Below, piece after piece: positions 1 through 7,012 of a stretch of DNA of 8,617 nucleotides (position 1 is its first letter; each line of letters opens with the position of its first letter). Made by a program: the position numbers and the translations under genes. The notes under the pieces are model-generated. The model did not search any database. It was not told where the DNA came from and saw only the letters and a list, made by a program, of their open reading frames with translations. Source of the DNA: an uncultured beta proteobacterium (GTDB taxonomy: Bacteria > Pseudomonadota > Gammaproteobacteria > Burkholderiales > Burkholderiaceae_C); assembly GCA_903870955.1 (NCBI GenBank), contig CAIQEX010000743.1, positions 1 through 8,617 on the forward strand, read 5' to 3'.

Positions 1-1313
1 AGGTTGGTCAGCATGTCGAAGCTGCTCAGGGCGCTGTACGCTGCCACGAACACCATGAAAGCTGCGCTGACAAACGGCCAGACCACATAAGACACTTTTT
101 CCTTTAAATCAGCGGTGCTCAACTTTTCACGGTAATGCCAGGCACAGGCAAAGCCCGCCATGCTCATGTAGAAGCAGATCTGAAAGCAGGTTGCTGCAAC
201 CGATTTGTCCAGAATATCTTTCACGCTGGGCATATAGGAGGAGGCAAACAACAAGGTCACCGCCAAGGCCCAAATTGCAAAAGTGGCGACCCAGGGTGTT
301 TGCCATTCGGGATGGATGCGTGAATAGCGCGGATGCAGGGCGTTGTCACGCGCCATGGCAAACATGCTGCGGCTGAATTGCAAAATTTGGGTTTCTATGG
401 TGCCAATGGTCGACAGAATCGTGGACAGCACGGCCAGGTAATTCCAGGGTGGCGCAAACAGCTTGTTGGCAATGGCATACAGCACGTTGGTGTTGGCTTC
501 GGCAATTTCCTTGTCACTGAGCACCAGCAGAACCACGATGATCAGGATCAGATAAAACAGCATCAGGCTGATCATGGACCAGAAGGCGCCTTGCCCGGCC
601 GGTTGGGGAGTGCCTTCTTTGGTTTCCTCTCCCAGGTTCATCGTGACGTCCCAGCCCCAGTAAAAGAAGATGGCCGTCAGGGCGCCCGTGGCAAAGGTGC
701 CCGGAGTGAAGTCGAAAAGCCAAGTCCACGAAGGAGCGTGTGCCGGGTGGGCGCTGTACTGGACAAAAGCGCCAATCACCAATGCCAGCACGATGCCGGT
801 TTCGACAAGCGTCAGCATCAGTTGCGCGTAGCTGGCGTGCTTGATACCTTTGGTCACCACGATGGTGACAATCGTGAGCCAGACGGCTGCCGTGAAGGTC
901 ACCCAACTGGTGCTTTCCTTCAGATCGCTGGTGAGACCAAAAAACTCTTGAATCAACGTCAATGTGGAAGTGGCGGCCGGAATCGTGGCCGACACCATAA
1001 ACACGACAGACGCCACCAACAAGCCCCAGCCCGAGAAAAATCCCCATGTCGGACCGAATATCCTGCCCACCCAAGCGTAGGTGGCTCCCGCATGGGTGGT
1101 CGTCTGGTTCAGGTGGATAAAGGCCAGCATGATGCCAAACATGATGAGCCCGCAGTACAGCACACTGCCAACCGATAGCGGCCCGACCGCCGCCACAATG
1201 ACAGCCGCTGTGACCGCCACACTGAATGCCGGTGCGGAACCGGCGACGCCCATGACGGTGGATTCCATGGTGCCCAAAGAGCCTGTGGCCAAGCTCTTAT
1301 TGACTTCTGTCAT
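1..1313 (-). CDS. APC-superfamily amino acid/polyamine permease, 3' end cut by window edge
   Basis: Probable inner-membrane, cation-coupled transporter of amino acids or amines. I translated this frame from the reverse strand. It stays open from the ATG at 1311-1313 to the left edge, giving about 437 residues without a stop. The N-terminus (MTEVNKSLATGSLGTMEST) leads into GVAGSAPAFSVAV around residues 22-34, matching the unwound glycine-rich first helix that binds substrate in APC transporters. About eleven hydrophobic segments are visible. These include FFYWGWDVTMNLGEE near residue 220, a TM6-like segment with a polar end, and ETQILQFSRSMFAMARD near residue 310, typical of the TM8 region of the family. 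Family members usually have 450-520 residues, so only a short C-terminal tail is missing. Start choice is supported by AAGGAG six nt upstream. It lies 135 bp downstream of the helicase gene, on the same strand. The substrate cannot be told from sequence alone; amino acid is the default guess. Confidence 0.9.
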   Translation of the reverse strand, partial: MTEVNKSLATGSLGTMESTVMGVAGSAPAFSVAVTAAVIVAAVGPLSVGSVLYCGLIMFGIMLAFIHLNQTTTHAGATYAWVGRIFGPTWGFFSGWGLLVASVVFMVSATIPAATSTLTLIQEFFGLTSDLKESTSWVTFTAAVWLTIVTIVVTKGIKHASYAQLMLTLVETGIVLALVIGAFVQYSAHPAHAPSWTWLFDFTPGTFATGALTAIFFYWGWDVTMNLGEETKEGTPQPAGQGAFWSMISLMLFYLILIIVVLLVLSDKEIAEANTNVLYAIANKLFAPPWNYLAVLSTILSTIGTIETQILQFSRSMFAMARDNALHPRYSRIHPEWQTPWVATFAIWALAVTLLFASSYMPSVKDILDKSVAATCFQICFYMSMAGFACAWHYREKLSTADLKEKVSYVVWPFVSAAFMVFVAAYSALSSFDMLTN

Positions 1314-1319
1314 GCTTTT

Positions 1320-1325
1320 CTCCTT
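1320..1325 (-). promoter_or_regulatory. Ribosome binding site of the permease gene
   Basis: The minus strand reads AAGGAG, six nt before the ATG at 1313. This is one of only two strong Shine-Dalgarno matches in the window, and it fixes the permease start. Confidence 0.8.
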
Positions 1326-1397
1326 GTAAAAGTTCCGTTGGAACACAAAGAGGGCGGGGCAATCGGAAGGATTGTCGATGGCTGGACAATCGGGTGG

Positions 1398-1425
1398 TTT
1401 ATTGCCGTGTGCGTTGGATCGCCAA
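1398..1425 (-). promoter_or_regulatory. Candidate sigma70-type promoter for the permease
   Basis: The minus strand reads TTGGCG (1420-1425), a 16-nt spacer, then AATAAA (1398-1403). Each hexamer matches consensus at four of six positions. It would start transcription about 75 nt upstream of the permease ATG, with an inverted repeat (ATTGTC/GACAAT, 1371-1390) just downstream of the start point. The match is weak and rests on pattern alone. Confidence 0.25.
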
Positions 1426-1448
1426 GGCGACCCAAAAATCGGATGTGC

Positions 1449-2741
1449 TTAGTTCTGCTGGCGTGCGGCCTGCGCTCTGAGCTTGTCTTTTTTGCTAGGT
1501 CGCTTACCTTTGACGCCGCCAGTGTTGGCTGATCCGGTTTGCCCGGATGATGATGCGGGCGCAGTTTCGGCCTCGGGCATGGCGTTTGCCGGGCCTTCAA
1601 TCAATTCGGGCTCGAAGCCCGCCACAACTTCCAGCGGCACTTGCAACCCATGGCGCTTCTCAATCAGGTGAAAGTGGGGCTGGGTATCGTGGCTGACAAA
1701 GCTCACAGCCAACCCGGCTTCGCCCGCTCGGCCCGTGCGGCCTATGCGGTGCGTGTAATCGTCGGCAGAGCGGGGCAGATCGTAGTTCACGACCACGGGC
1801 AGTTGAAAAATATCCAGGCCGCGTGAAGCCATATCCGTGGCGATAACTACCTTGAGGCGCGAAGCCTTGAAATCGGACAACACCTGGCTGCGCTTTCCCT
1901 GGCTCAGCTCGCCGTGGAAGGGTTCGGCGTAGATGCGCACCTTGCGAAGCTTGTCGGCAACGATTTCTGCCGAATGCTTGGTGGCGACAAAGACCAACAC
2001 GCGCTTCCATTTTTGATCACTGATTAGATGGCGCAACAACTGGGTGCGTCTGGGCGCATCGACCAGAATGGCCTTTTGGGCGATATCCGGCTTTTCCTGG
2101 TCGGTGGCACCGATGTTGATCTGCACTGGCTCACGCAACATGGACTCGGCCAGCGCCGCGACCGCGGGCGCAAAGGTGGCTGAGAAAAACAGGCTTTGTC
2201 GATTGGCCGGTAGCAGGGCCAGCAAACGGTTCAGTTCGGCCTCAAAGCCCAGTTCGAGCAGGCGGTCGGCTTCATCGAGCACCAGGATCTGTGTGGCGCT
2301 CAGATGCAAGGCATTGTGGTGCACCAGGTCCAGCAAACGTCCGGGGGTTGCCACCACCACGTCAGTGCCACCGCGCATGGCCAACATCTGGGGGTTAATC
2401 GAGACACCACCAAAAACCACGCTGATTTTGATGGCTTGGGGCAATTGGTTGGCCAGGTCGCGCAATGTCGCCCCCACCTGTATCGCCAACTCACGCGTCG
2501 GCACCAAGACCAGAGCCCGTACCTGACGTGGAAGCTGGGCAGGTTCATTCGCCAGCTTGTGCAGCAGGGGCAGGCCAAAGGCCAGTGTTTTGCCTGAACC
2601 GGTCTGAGCCCGGGCCAAGGTGTCATGACCTGCCAATATGACCGGAATGGCCTGAGACTGTATCGGGGTCGGAGTGAGAAGGTGCTGGCGCTCGAGGGCG
2701 CGCAACAGTGCAGGCGATAAGCCCAGCGAAGAAAAGTGCAT
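1449..2741 (-). CDS. rhlE: DEAD-box ATP-dependent RNA helicase, RhlE-like
   Basis: Cytoplasmic ATP-dependent RNA unwinding, in this family linked to rRNA maturation, mRNA decay or cold adaptation. The 430 residues carry the full DEAD-box series. The Q-motif region is FSSLGLSPALLRALE with TPTPIQ (3-28). Motif I is AQTGSGKT (45-52), Ia PTRELA (81-86), Ib TPGR (132-135), II DEAD (156-159), III SAT (187-189), V ATDMASRGLDI (301-311) and VI HRIGRTGRAG (331-340). The tail is short and basic (KGKRPSKKDKLRAQAARQQN), a likely RNA-contact segment. The Q-motif opening resembles E. coli RhlE, hence the symbol, but RhlE and RhlB/SrmB-like paralogues are hard to separate by eye. The ATG at 2739-2741 lacks a recognisable Shine-Dalgarno; nothing upstream in frame looks better. 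It lies 72 bp downstream of the NlpC/P60 gene on the same strand, so co-transcription is possible. Confidence 0.95.
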   Translation of the reverse strand: MHFSSLGLSPALLRALERQHLLTPTPIQSQAIPVILAGHDTLARAQTGSGKTLAFGLPLLHKLANEPAQLPRQVRALVLVPTRELAIQVGATLRDLANQLPQAIKISVVFGGVSINPQMLAMRGGTDVVVATPGRLLDLVHHNALHLSATQILVLDEADRLLELGFEAELNRLLALLPANRQSLFFSATFAPAVAALAESMLREPVQINIGATDQEKPDIAQKAILVDAPRRTQLLRHLISDQKWKRVLVFVATKHSAEIVADKLRKVRIYAEPFHGELSQGKRSQVLSDFKASRLKVVIATDMASRGLDIFQLPVVVNYDLPRSADDYTHRIGRTGRAGEAGLAVSFVSHDTQPHFHLIEKRHGLQVPLEVVAGFEPELIEGPANAMPEAETAPASSSGQTGSANTGGVKGKRPSKKDKLRAQAARQQN

Positions 2742-2813
2742 GCTGCAGTTTAGCCCAGTGCCGGTCTTTGGCCCATGGTTTCCGGGGAACGGGGGCGCAC
2801 GGACCGGTTCAGC

Positions 2814-3377
2814 CTATTGAGGCTGAGGCTCGTTGGGAGTGCCAGCCTCAAAGAGCACCCGGCGAGCGCCGTCAAAGCGTTTGGCCCAGTAGGACGTTCC
2901 CAGGTCCTCGACGCGGACTTCGCCGCCTGGTTTAGGTGCGTGAATAAATTTGCCATTGCCAACATAGATGCCCACATGGCTAAAGGCGCGGCGCATGGTG
3001 TTGAAGAAAACCAAGTCCCCGGGCTTGAGCTCGGTTTTGTCGATTTTTTCGGTCGATGCAGCCTGTTCGGAGGCCCGACGCGGGAGCAATAAACCGGCGG
3101 TCTGCTGGTAGATAGCGCGCACAAAGCCACTGCAATCAAAGCCCGTTTCGACATCCGAGCCACCTCTGCGGTAAGGCACCCCCAGAAACCCCAGCGCACC
3201 AACGACCAACTGGGATGCCCTGGCTTCCACGCGGCTGCTCACTTCCCCAATTCGATTGAGCAAATTGCCGTCGGTAATGAGGCGACCCATTTCATCAGTC
3301 ACTTCAAGCGGAGCGGCCTGGCAGACAGAAAAAGAGAGGAGCGACCAAAGCAAGGCCAAAAGTGTCAAAAAACGCAT
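2814..3377 (-). CDS. Secreted NlpC/P60 (C40) cell-wall peptidase
   Basis: Probable periplasmic endopeptidase that cuts peptide stems of peptidoglycan. I chose the ATG at 3375-3377 (187 residues), because the protein then opens with a clean Sec signal, MRFLTLLALLWSLLSFSVCQA, cleaved near CQA-A. An in-frame TTG at 3407 would put ten extra residues (MKYLARYAPR) in front of the signal and is less likely. The cysteine before the cleavage site lacks a proper lipobox, so I do not call a lipoprotein. The C40 domain covers roughly residues 55-180: GVPYRRGG leads to the nucleophile in FDCSGF (Cys82), the catalytic His is in FSHVGIY (His134), and a third polar residue is in FIHAP (His146). All catalytic residues are present. 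It is divergent from the cysteine hydrolase gene across an AT-rich spacer and sits upstream of the helicase. The Shine-Dalgarno is poor for either start. Confidence 0.9.
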   Translation of the reverse strand: MRFLTLLALLWSLLSFSVCQAAPLEVTDEMGRLITDGNLLNRIGEVSSRVEARASQLVVGALGFLGVPYRRGGSDVETGFDCSGFVRAIYQQTAGLLLPRRASEQAASTEKIDKTELKPGDLVFFNTMRRAFSHVGIYVGNGKFIHAPKPGGEVRVEDLGTSYWAKRFDGARRVLFEAGTPNEPQPQ

Positions 3378-3435
3378 CCGTGGAGCATACCTTGCCAGAT
3401 ACTTCAAGTCAAACTACAAAATGCATGAGAAAAGC

Positions 3436-3490
3436 TTCGTAACTATATGATTTATAAAAATAAAAATTAAAAATTTCTTTTGAAATGTAA
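3436..3490. promoter_or_regulatory. AT-rich divergent promoter region between peptidase and hydrolase genes
   Basis: This block is almost all A and T, in sharp contrast with its surroundings, and lies between two divergently transcribed genes. On the minus strand TATAGT (3442-3447) is a five-of-six -10 match, placed to give a leader of about 55-60 nt before the peptidase ATG. The A/T tracts upstream of it could act as an UP element, although I see no good -35. On the plus strand TATGAT (3446-3451) is also a five-of-six -10, but it lacks a -35 and would leave a leader of about 160 nt. The remainder of 3408-3620 shows no gene I can support. Confidence 0.4.
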
Positions 3491-3620
3491 AGAGTGACCA
3501 ATTGTTGGATGGGATTTCTCGCCTTGGTTTTGTGCGGGCGCCGGTGGCAAGTTGGGGCGTTGCGCGCGAATAGGCGCCGAAGCTGGTTATGCTCAAAGAC
3601 CCGACGCCTGAAAGCTTTCC

Positions 3621-4232
3621 ATGCTGCTAGAACTTCAATCTTCCCAACTGGTTTTGATCGATTACCAAGCCCGTCTGATGCCGGCCATGTTTGAATCCGA
3701 GGCCATCGTATTGAATGCCACAAGGCTGGCCGGTTTTGCGAGTGCCCTGGCCGTACCCTGCTTTTATACCGAGCAAAACCCTTCCAAACTTGGATCCACG
3801 GTGCCGGCTTTACTGGATGCTTTGAAGGCCGCACGGGCCCGTCCGTTGGCCAAAATGCAATTCAGTGCGGTCGAAGAGGGTCTTGGCGACATGTTGCGCC
3901 CGCCTCCCAAGCCGGTACAGGGCAATGCCCGCAGCCTGCCCAAACATTTGCAAAAGTCGTCGGCTGGCGAAGAGCGCGACACGATTGTGTTGGCGGGTTG
4001 CGAGGCCCATATTTGCCTTTTGCAAACGGCGCTGGACTTGTTGGAGGATGAATTCGAGGTCTGGGTGGTCACCGACGCATGCAGTTCGCGCACCGAGCGT
4101 AACCGTGATGCCGCTTTTGACAGGCTCGCAGGAGCCGGTGCGGAACTGGTGACGACGGAGATGGTGGCCTTTGAGTGGCTGCGTAGCGCCGAGCATCCTG
4201 ACTTTAAGCAGGTTCAAGGCTTGATCAAATAG
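3621..4232 (+). CDS. Isochorismatase-like cysteine hydrolase
   Basis: Member of the isochorismatase/nicotinamidase-like fold, 203 residues, cytoplasmic (no signal). These enzymes usually cleave amides, or the vinyl ether of isochorismate, through an Asp-Lys-Cys triad. Asp14 is in LVLIDYQ, Lys78 in PLAKMQFS, and the nucleophile is Cys132 in GCEAHICLLQTAL, aligning with the G-x4-C position of the family. VTDACSSR (150-157) matches the conserved segment after the nucleophile. The GxEAHxCxLQTAL form resembles the YcaC/ISOC-type branch rather than nicotinamidase or true isochorismatase, so the substrate is unknown. An in-frame TGA at 3609-3611 makes the ATG at 3621 the earliest possible start; no clear Shine-Dalgarno precedes it. 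Its stop lies 4 nt before the ATPase gene, which strongly suggests a shared transcript and coupled translation. Confidence 0.9.
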   Translation: MLLELQSSQLVLIDYQARLMPAMFESEAIVLNATRLAGFASALAVPCFYTEQNPSKLGSTVPALLDALKAARARPLAKMQFSAVEEGLGDMLRPPPKPVQGNARSLPKHLQKSSAGEERDTIVLAGCEAHICLLQTALDLLEDEFEVWVVTDACSSRTERNRDAAFDRLAGAGAELVTTEMVAFEWLRSAEHPDFKQVQGLIK

Positions 4233-4236
4233 TGCT

Positions 4237-6831
4237 ATGCCTAAGGAGAGCTATCGAACGCTTCCTGTCGATGAGCTGCGCAGCTTGGCCGAAGGCGGCG
4301 TGTCCGTGGGGCCAGATGCCCAGGCGCAATTTACCTTGGGGCAACGTTACGCCCGCGGCATAGGCGTCGCCAGGAACGATAAGGCAGCGGTTCATTGGTT
4401 TGCCCGCGCGGCCGAGGGTGGTCATGTCGAAGCGCAGCGATATCTCGCTTTTGAGTATTTGAATGGCCGAGGCATTCACAAAAATGAGACCGAAGGTCTT
4501 CGGTGGCTTCGGCTTGCCGCAGAGGCGGGTGATGCACCTTCTCAAAGGCAACTGGGTTTCCACTACGCAACCGGGACTGGTTTGGCAGGTGACGCCAATG
4601 AAGGTATGCATTGGTTTCGCCTGGCGGCCGAGCAGGGTGATTACCTGGCTGACTACAACCTGGCGCTCGCCTATGCCAGTGGCAAAGGGGTGCCAATTGA
4701 CCCACAGCAGGCATTGCACTGGTATACCTTGGCCGCCAAGCAGGGAATGCCTGAGGCGCAGTGCGCTCTGGGCCTGATCTATGAACACGGATTGGGCGTG
4801 CCGGTTGATTTCGTCCAAAGTGTTTATTGGAATCGCCTGGCAGTTGCCAAGGAGTATGCCGAGGCTTGCAGCAACCTGGGCTGGCTGTATGAGAACGGGT
4901 GGGGTGTTGAGCAAGACCTAAAGCAGGCACGCAAGCTCTACGAACGGGCGGCAAATCAGGAATACACCGAGGCCAAACTGCACCTTTCGCGTTTGGGTGA
5001 GCGGCATCTACACAAACCCGCATTTGCCAAAACCAAAACCCATGCTGCTGAACAAGCGCTGCCACAACCGAGCGAGGCGCTGTTTAAGCCCTTGACCGGG
5101 CATCCAATACAGGCAGATCAATCCATTGCCGCCTTTTTGGAGTCCGCTTTTTCCGGTTTGGTTGGATTGGATGTTGTACGGCAAGAGGTATTTAGACAGG
5201 CCAGTTACCTGCATGTGCAAAAGTTACGCGCCCAACAGGGCCTGCGCGTGCCCAAGTGGCCATCGAGGCATTTGGTCTTTTTGGGCAATCCCGGAACTGG
5301 CAAGACCACCATCGCCCGGATCATTGCCGGGATGTATCAGCGCTTGGGCATCCTGAAAACGGAAAAGATTGTGGAAACCGATCGTTCCGGCCTGGTGGCC
5401 CCGTATATCGGCCAAACCGCTTTAAAGACCAAGGCCATAGTGGAATCGGCGCTGGGAGGTATTTTGTTTATTGACGAAGCCTACGCGTTGACACGCAAGG
5501 GTGGTGGGCAGGACTTCGGCACTGAGGCCATCGAAACGCTGCTCAAGATGATGGAAGACCACCGCGACGATCTGGTGGTGATCGTGGCCGGCTATACCGG
5601 TGAGATGGAGTCGTTTATCAAGGCCAACCCGGGCTTGTCGTCGCGCTTCAATCGCTACATTCGTTTTCCTGATTATTCGCCTGACGAACTTCTGAAGATC
5701 CTGCTGAACTTTCTTGCCGAACATTCCTATGCACTCAGCGAGGCTGCGCACCCAGGTATTTTGGCGATCTTCCGACGGGAGATTCAGGCGCAACGGGAGC
5801 GCTTTGGCAATGCGCGTTACGTCCGCAATATCTTTGAAAAAATCATCGAGGCCCAAGCCCAGCGTGTTTACGCACTTGCCAACGCCTCTGTCTCGGACTT
5901 GCAGGAAATTCTGCAGTCCGATGTGGAGCGCGCTTTGGGCGAACCTCTGCCAGCGGTGACTGGTTTGAGCGCTAACTATGAGGAAGTCGCGACGCGGCTC
6001 AACAAGTTGATCGGGCTGTCCGCGGTGAAAAAGCAGATAACCCGTCTGTTTGACTTCGTGCACATCCAGCGTGCCCGGGAAAAGGCAGGCTTGAAAGTGG
6101 CTAAAGGTTTTTCCCAACATTTGGTCTTTACGGGAAACCCGGGAACCGGCAAGACCGTGGTCGCCCGCATTGTTGCCGACCTCTATTTCAGCCTGGGCAT
6201 TGTTCCTTCGAACCGCCTTGTGGAGGTTGACAGGTCCATGCTGGTTGCGGGCTTTGTCGGGCAGTCCGCTATCAAGACCCTTGCAGCGGTGGAGTCGGCA
6301 AGGGGCGGCATTCTGTTTATCGACGAGGCCTACGCGCTGGCCCAGGGTGAAGGGGAACATGATTTTGGGCACGAGGTGATTGACACCTTGCTCAAGGCCA
6401 TGGAGGACTATCGTGAAGACATGGTGGTCATTGTGGCTGGCTACACCGGGCCTATGAATGCTTTCATTGAGAGCAATCCAGGATTGCGCTCCCGTTTCAA
6501 CCATTTCATTGAATTTGACGATTACGGGGCCGAAGAACTGGTCGGAATATTTGAGTCCTTTTGTCGGGAGTCGGAATACGCGCTGGAAGAAGCCGCACGT
6601 GAATATCTGGTTGCCACATTGCGTCCGATGGTCGAAGCAGGTCAAACCCACTCGAATGGCCGCTTTGTTCGCAACGTCTACGAGCGTTGCATCGAGGTGC
6701 AGTCCGAACGGCTGTCTCACTGTGATGACCCCCACGATTTGGACATGACGGCGCTAACGCTGAGGGATCTGGCCGATGCCGTTGGAGAAATCAAGCTTGA
6801 GCAGGAACCTTCGCGCACGTTTCTGGTTTAA
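4237..6831 (+). CDS. Sel1-repeat protein with tandem CbbX/CfxQ-type AAA+ ATPase domains
   Basis: Large cytoplasmic protein of 864 residues with no signal or membrane segment. Residues 28-243 form six Sel1-like repeats, a protein-binding alpha solenoid, followed by a linker (about 250-302). AAA+ module 1 spans about 303-570: Walker A GNPGTGKT (350-357), pore-loop-like APYIGQTA (Tyr390), Walker B FIDEAY (411-416), VIVAGYT (448-454), and a probable arginine finger in NPGLSSRF (Arg470). Module 2 spans about 584-850: Walker A 633-640, pore loop AGFVGQSA (Phe673), Walker B 695-700, VIVAGYT (731-737), NPGLRSRF (Arg753). Both look catalytically intact. This family includes the Rubisco activase CbbX, SpoVK and EccA, hexameric remodellers that thread or pull a substrate protein. 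The target here is unknown; the hydrolase encoded 4 nt upstream is the obvious candidate. The ATG at 4237 has no Shine-Dalgarno, so translation probably depends on coupling. AAGGAG lies just inside the gene (4243-4248). Confidence 0.93.
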   Translation: MPKESYRTLPVDELRSLAEGGVSVGPDAQAQFTLGQRYARGIGVARNDKAAVHWFARAAEGGHVEAQRYLAFEYLNGRGIHKNETEGLRWLRLAAEAGDAPSQRQLGFHYATGTGLAGDANEGMHWFRLAAEQGDYLADYNLALAYASGKGVPIDPQQALHWYTLAAKQGMPEAQCALGLIYEHGLGVPVDFVQSVYWNRLAVAKEYAEACSNLGWLYENGWGVEQDLKQARKLYERAANQEYTEAKLHLSRLGERHLHKPAFAKTKTHAAEQALPQPSEALFKPLTGHPIQADQSIAAFLESAFSGLVGLDVVRQEVFRQASYLHVQKLRAQQGLRVPKWPSRHLVFLGNPGTGKTTIARIIAGMYQRLGILKTEKIVETDRSGLVAPYIGQTALKTKAIVESALGGILFIDEAYALTRKGGGQDFGTEAIETLLKMMEDHRDDLVVIVAGYTGEMESFIKANPGLSSRFNRYIRFPDYSPDELLKILLNFLAEHSYALSEAAHPGILAIFRREIQAQRERFGNARYVRNIFEKIIEAQAQRVYALANASVSDLQEILQSDVERALGEPLPAVTGLSANYEEVATRLNKLIGLSAVKKQITRLFDFVHIQRAREKAGLKVAKGFSQHLVFTGNPGTGKTVVARIVADLYFSLGIVPSNRLVEVDRSMLVAGFVGQSAIKTLAAVESARGGILFIDEAYALAQGEGEHDFGHEVIDTLLKAMEDYREDMVVIVAGYTGPMNAFIESNPGLRSRFNHFIEFDDYGAEELVGIFESFCRESEYALEEAAREYLVATLRPMVEAGQTHSNGRFVRNVYERCIEVQSERLSHCDDPHDLDMTALTLRDLADAVGEIKLEQEPSRTFLV
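4318..4965 (+). repeat. Six Sel1-like repeats (36 residues each) inside the ATPase gene
   Basis: The translated repeat recurs every 36 residues with no insertion or deletion. The Ala-x position of each unit falls at residues 30, 66, 102 (Ser), 138, 174 and 210, with a seventh partial unit beginning at 244. Units carry the usual pattern: A-Q-x-x-L-G-x-x-Y, a G-x-G-V turn, then A-x-x-W-x-x-x-A-A-x-x-G. Examples are LGLIYEHGLGV and LGWLYENGWGV. The DNA copies are well diverged, so this is an old protein repeat and not a recent nucleotide duplication. Confidence 0.9.
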
Positions 6832-6874
6832 ACCGGGGTTTGAGCGCCCTTTGCGAGATGTGAGCTTTTGAGAA

Positions 6875-6897
6875 GCCGATCAGACTTGTTTATCGGC
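6875..6897 (+). terminator. Possible weak terminator hairpin after the ATPase gene
   Basis: GCCGAT (6875-6880) and ATCGGC (6892-6897) form a perfect 6-bp stem around an 11-nt loop, about 45 nt past the ATPase stop. Only a poor T-run follows (CTTGAGCTTGTGCTTT), so intrinsic termination would be weak at best. Confidence 0.3.
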
Positions 6898-6918
6898 CTT
6901 GAGCTTGTGCTTTATCAA

Positions 6919-6965
6919 CAATTAGCCTGTTAAATTTGTAGATTTTTAACATTAATTGATATATT
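6919..6965 (+). promoter_or_regulatory. Promoter-like region with nested dyad upstream of the PAS gene
   Basis: An AT-rich block holds TTGTAG (6936-6941), an 18-nt spacer and TATATT (6960-6965, five of six to a -10), giving a leader of about 40 nt before the ATG at 7013. The same block contains a two-layer inverted repeat. The outer arms are CAATTA (6919-6924) and TAATTG (6953-6958); the inner arms are TGTTAAA (6928-6934) and TTTAACA (6945-6951). The centres differ by one base. A dyad spanning the -35/-10 interval is where a repressor or activator would bind. Confidence 0.4.
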
Positions 6966-6997
6966 TGTTTGGTGCAGTGTGCCTTCATGAAAAAGGC

Positions 6998-7005
6998 GGA
7001 GAGGA
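6998..7005 (+). promoter_or_regulatory. Ribosome binding site of the PAS/pseudokinase gene
   Basis: GGAGAGGA ends seven nt before the ATG at 7013. It decides the start: an earlier in-frame TTG at 6956 lies inside the promoter-like AT block and has no such site. Confidence 0.75.
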
Positions 7006-7012
7006 CAGCACC

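Noticed and set aside
333..1178. Long plus-strand open frame (281 codons) antisense to the permease
   Set aside because: Rich in Gln, His, Arg and Gly with no recognisable domain. It mirrors a permease frame that reads as a coherent eleven-segment membrane protein with a good ribosome site.
1420..1437. Hairpin GGATCGCC/GGCGACCC as terminator of the helicase gene
   Set aside because: On the helicase strand the T-run precedes the stem instead of following it, so it does not fit an intrinsic terminator.
2742..2755. TAAACT five nt before the helicase ATG, as a -10 of a leaderless transcript
   Set aside because: Only four of six positions match and no -35 is present at the right distance; too weak to call.
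3378..3407. TTG start extending the NlpC/P60 protein by ten residues
   Set aside because: It would bury the signal peptide behind MKYLARYAPR; the ATG at 3377 gives a standard Sec signal.
3537..3578. Two GGCGCC palindromes ahead of the hydrolase gene as a regulatory pair
   Set aside because: Short GC palindromes are expected by chance here, and the flanking bases do not match.
3409..3834. Minus-strand open frame covering the AT-rich spacer and the 5' end of the hydrolase
   Set aside because: The product has no family resemblance and its C-terminal part is translated A/T-rich spacer. It overlaps a well-supported gene.
5422..6735. 437-codon minus-strand open frame opposite the ATPase gene
   Set aside because: It lies wholly antisense to the tandem AAA+ modules, where every expected motif is intact on the plus strand. 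Its own product shows no domain and is a by-product of codon bias.
6956..7012. Upstream TTG start extending the PAS protein by 19 residues
   Set aside because: It lies inside the promoter-like AT block and lacks a ribosome site, whereas the ATG at 7013 has GGAGAGGA at good spacing.
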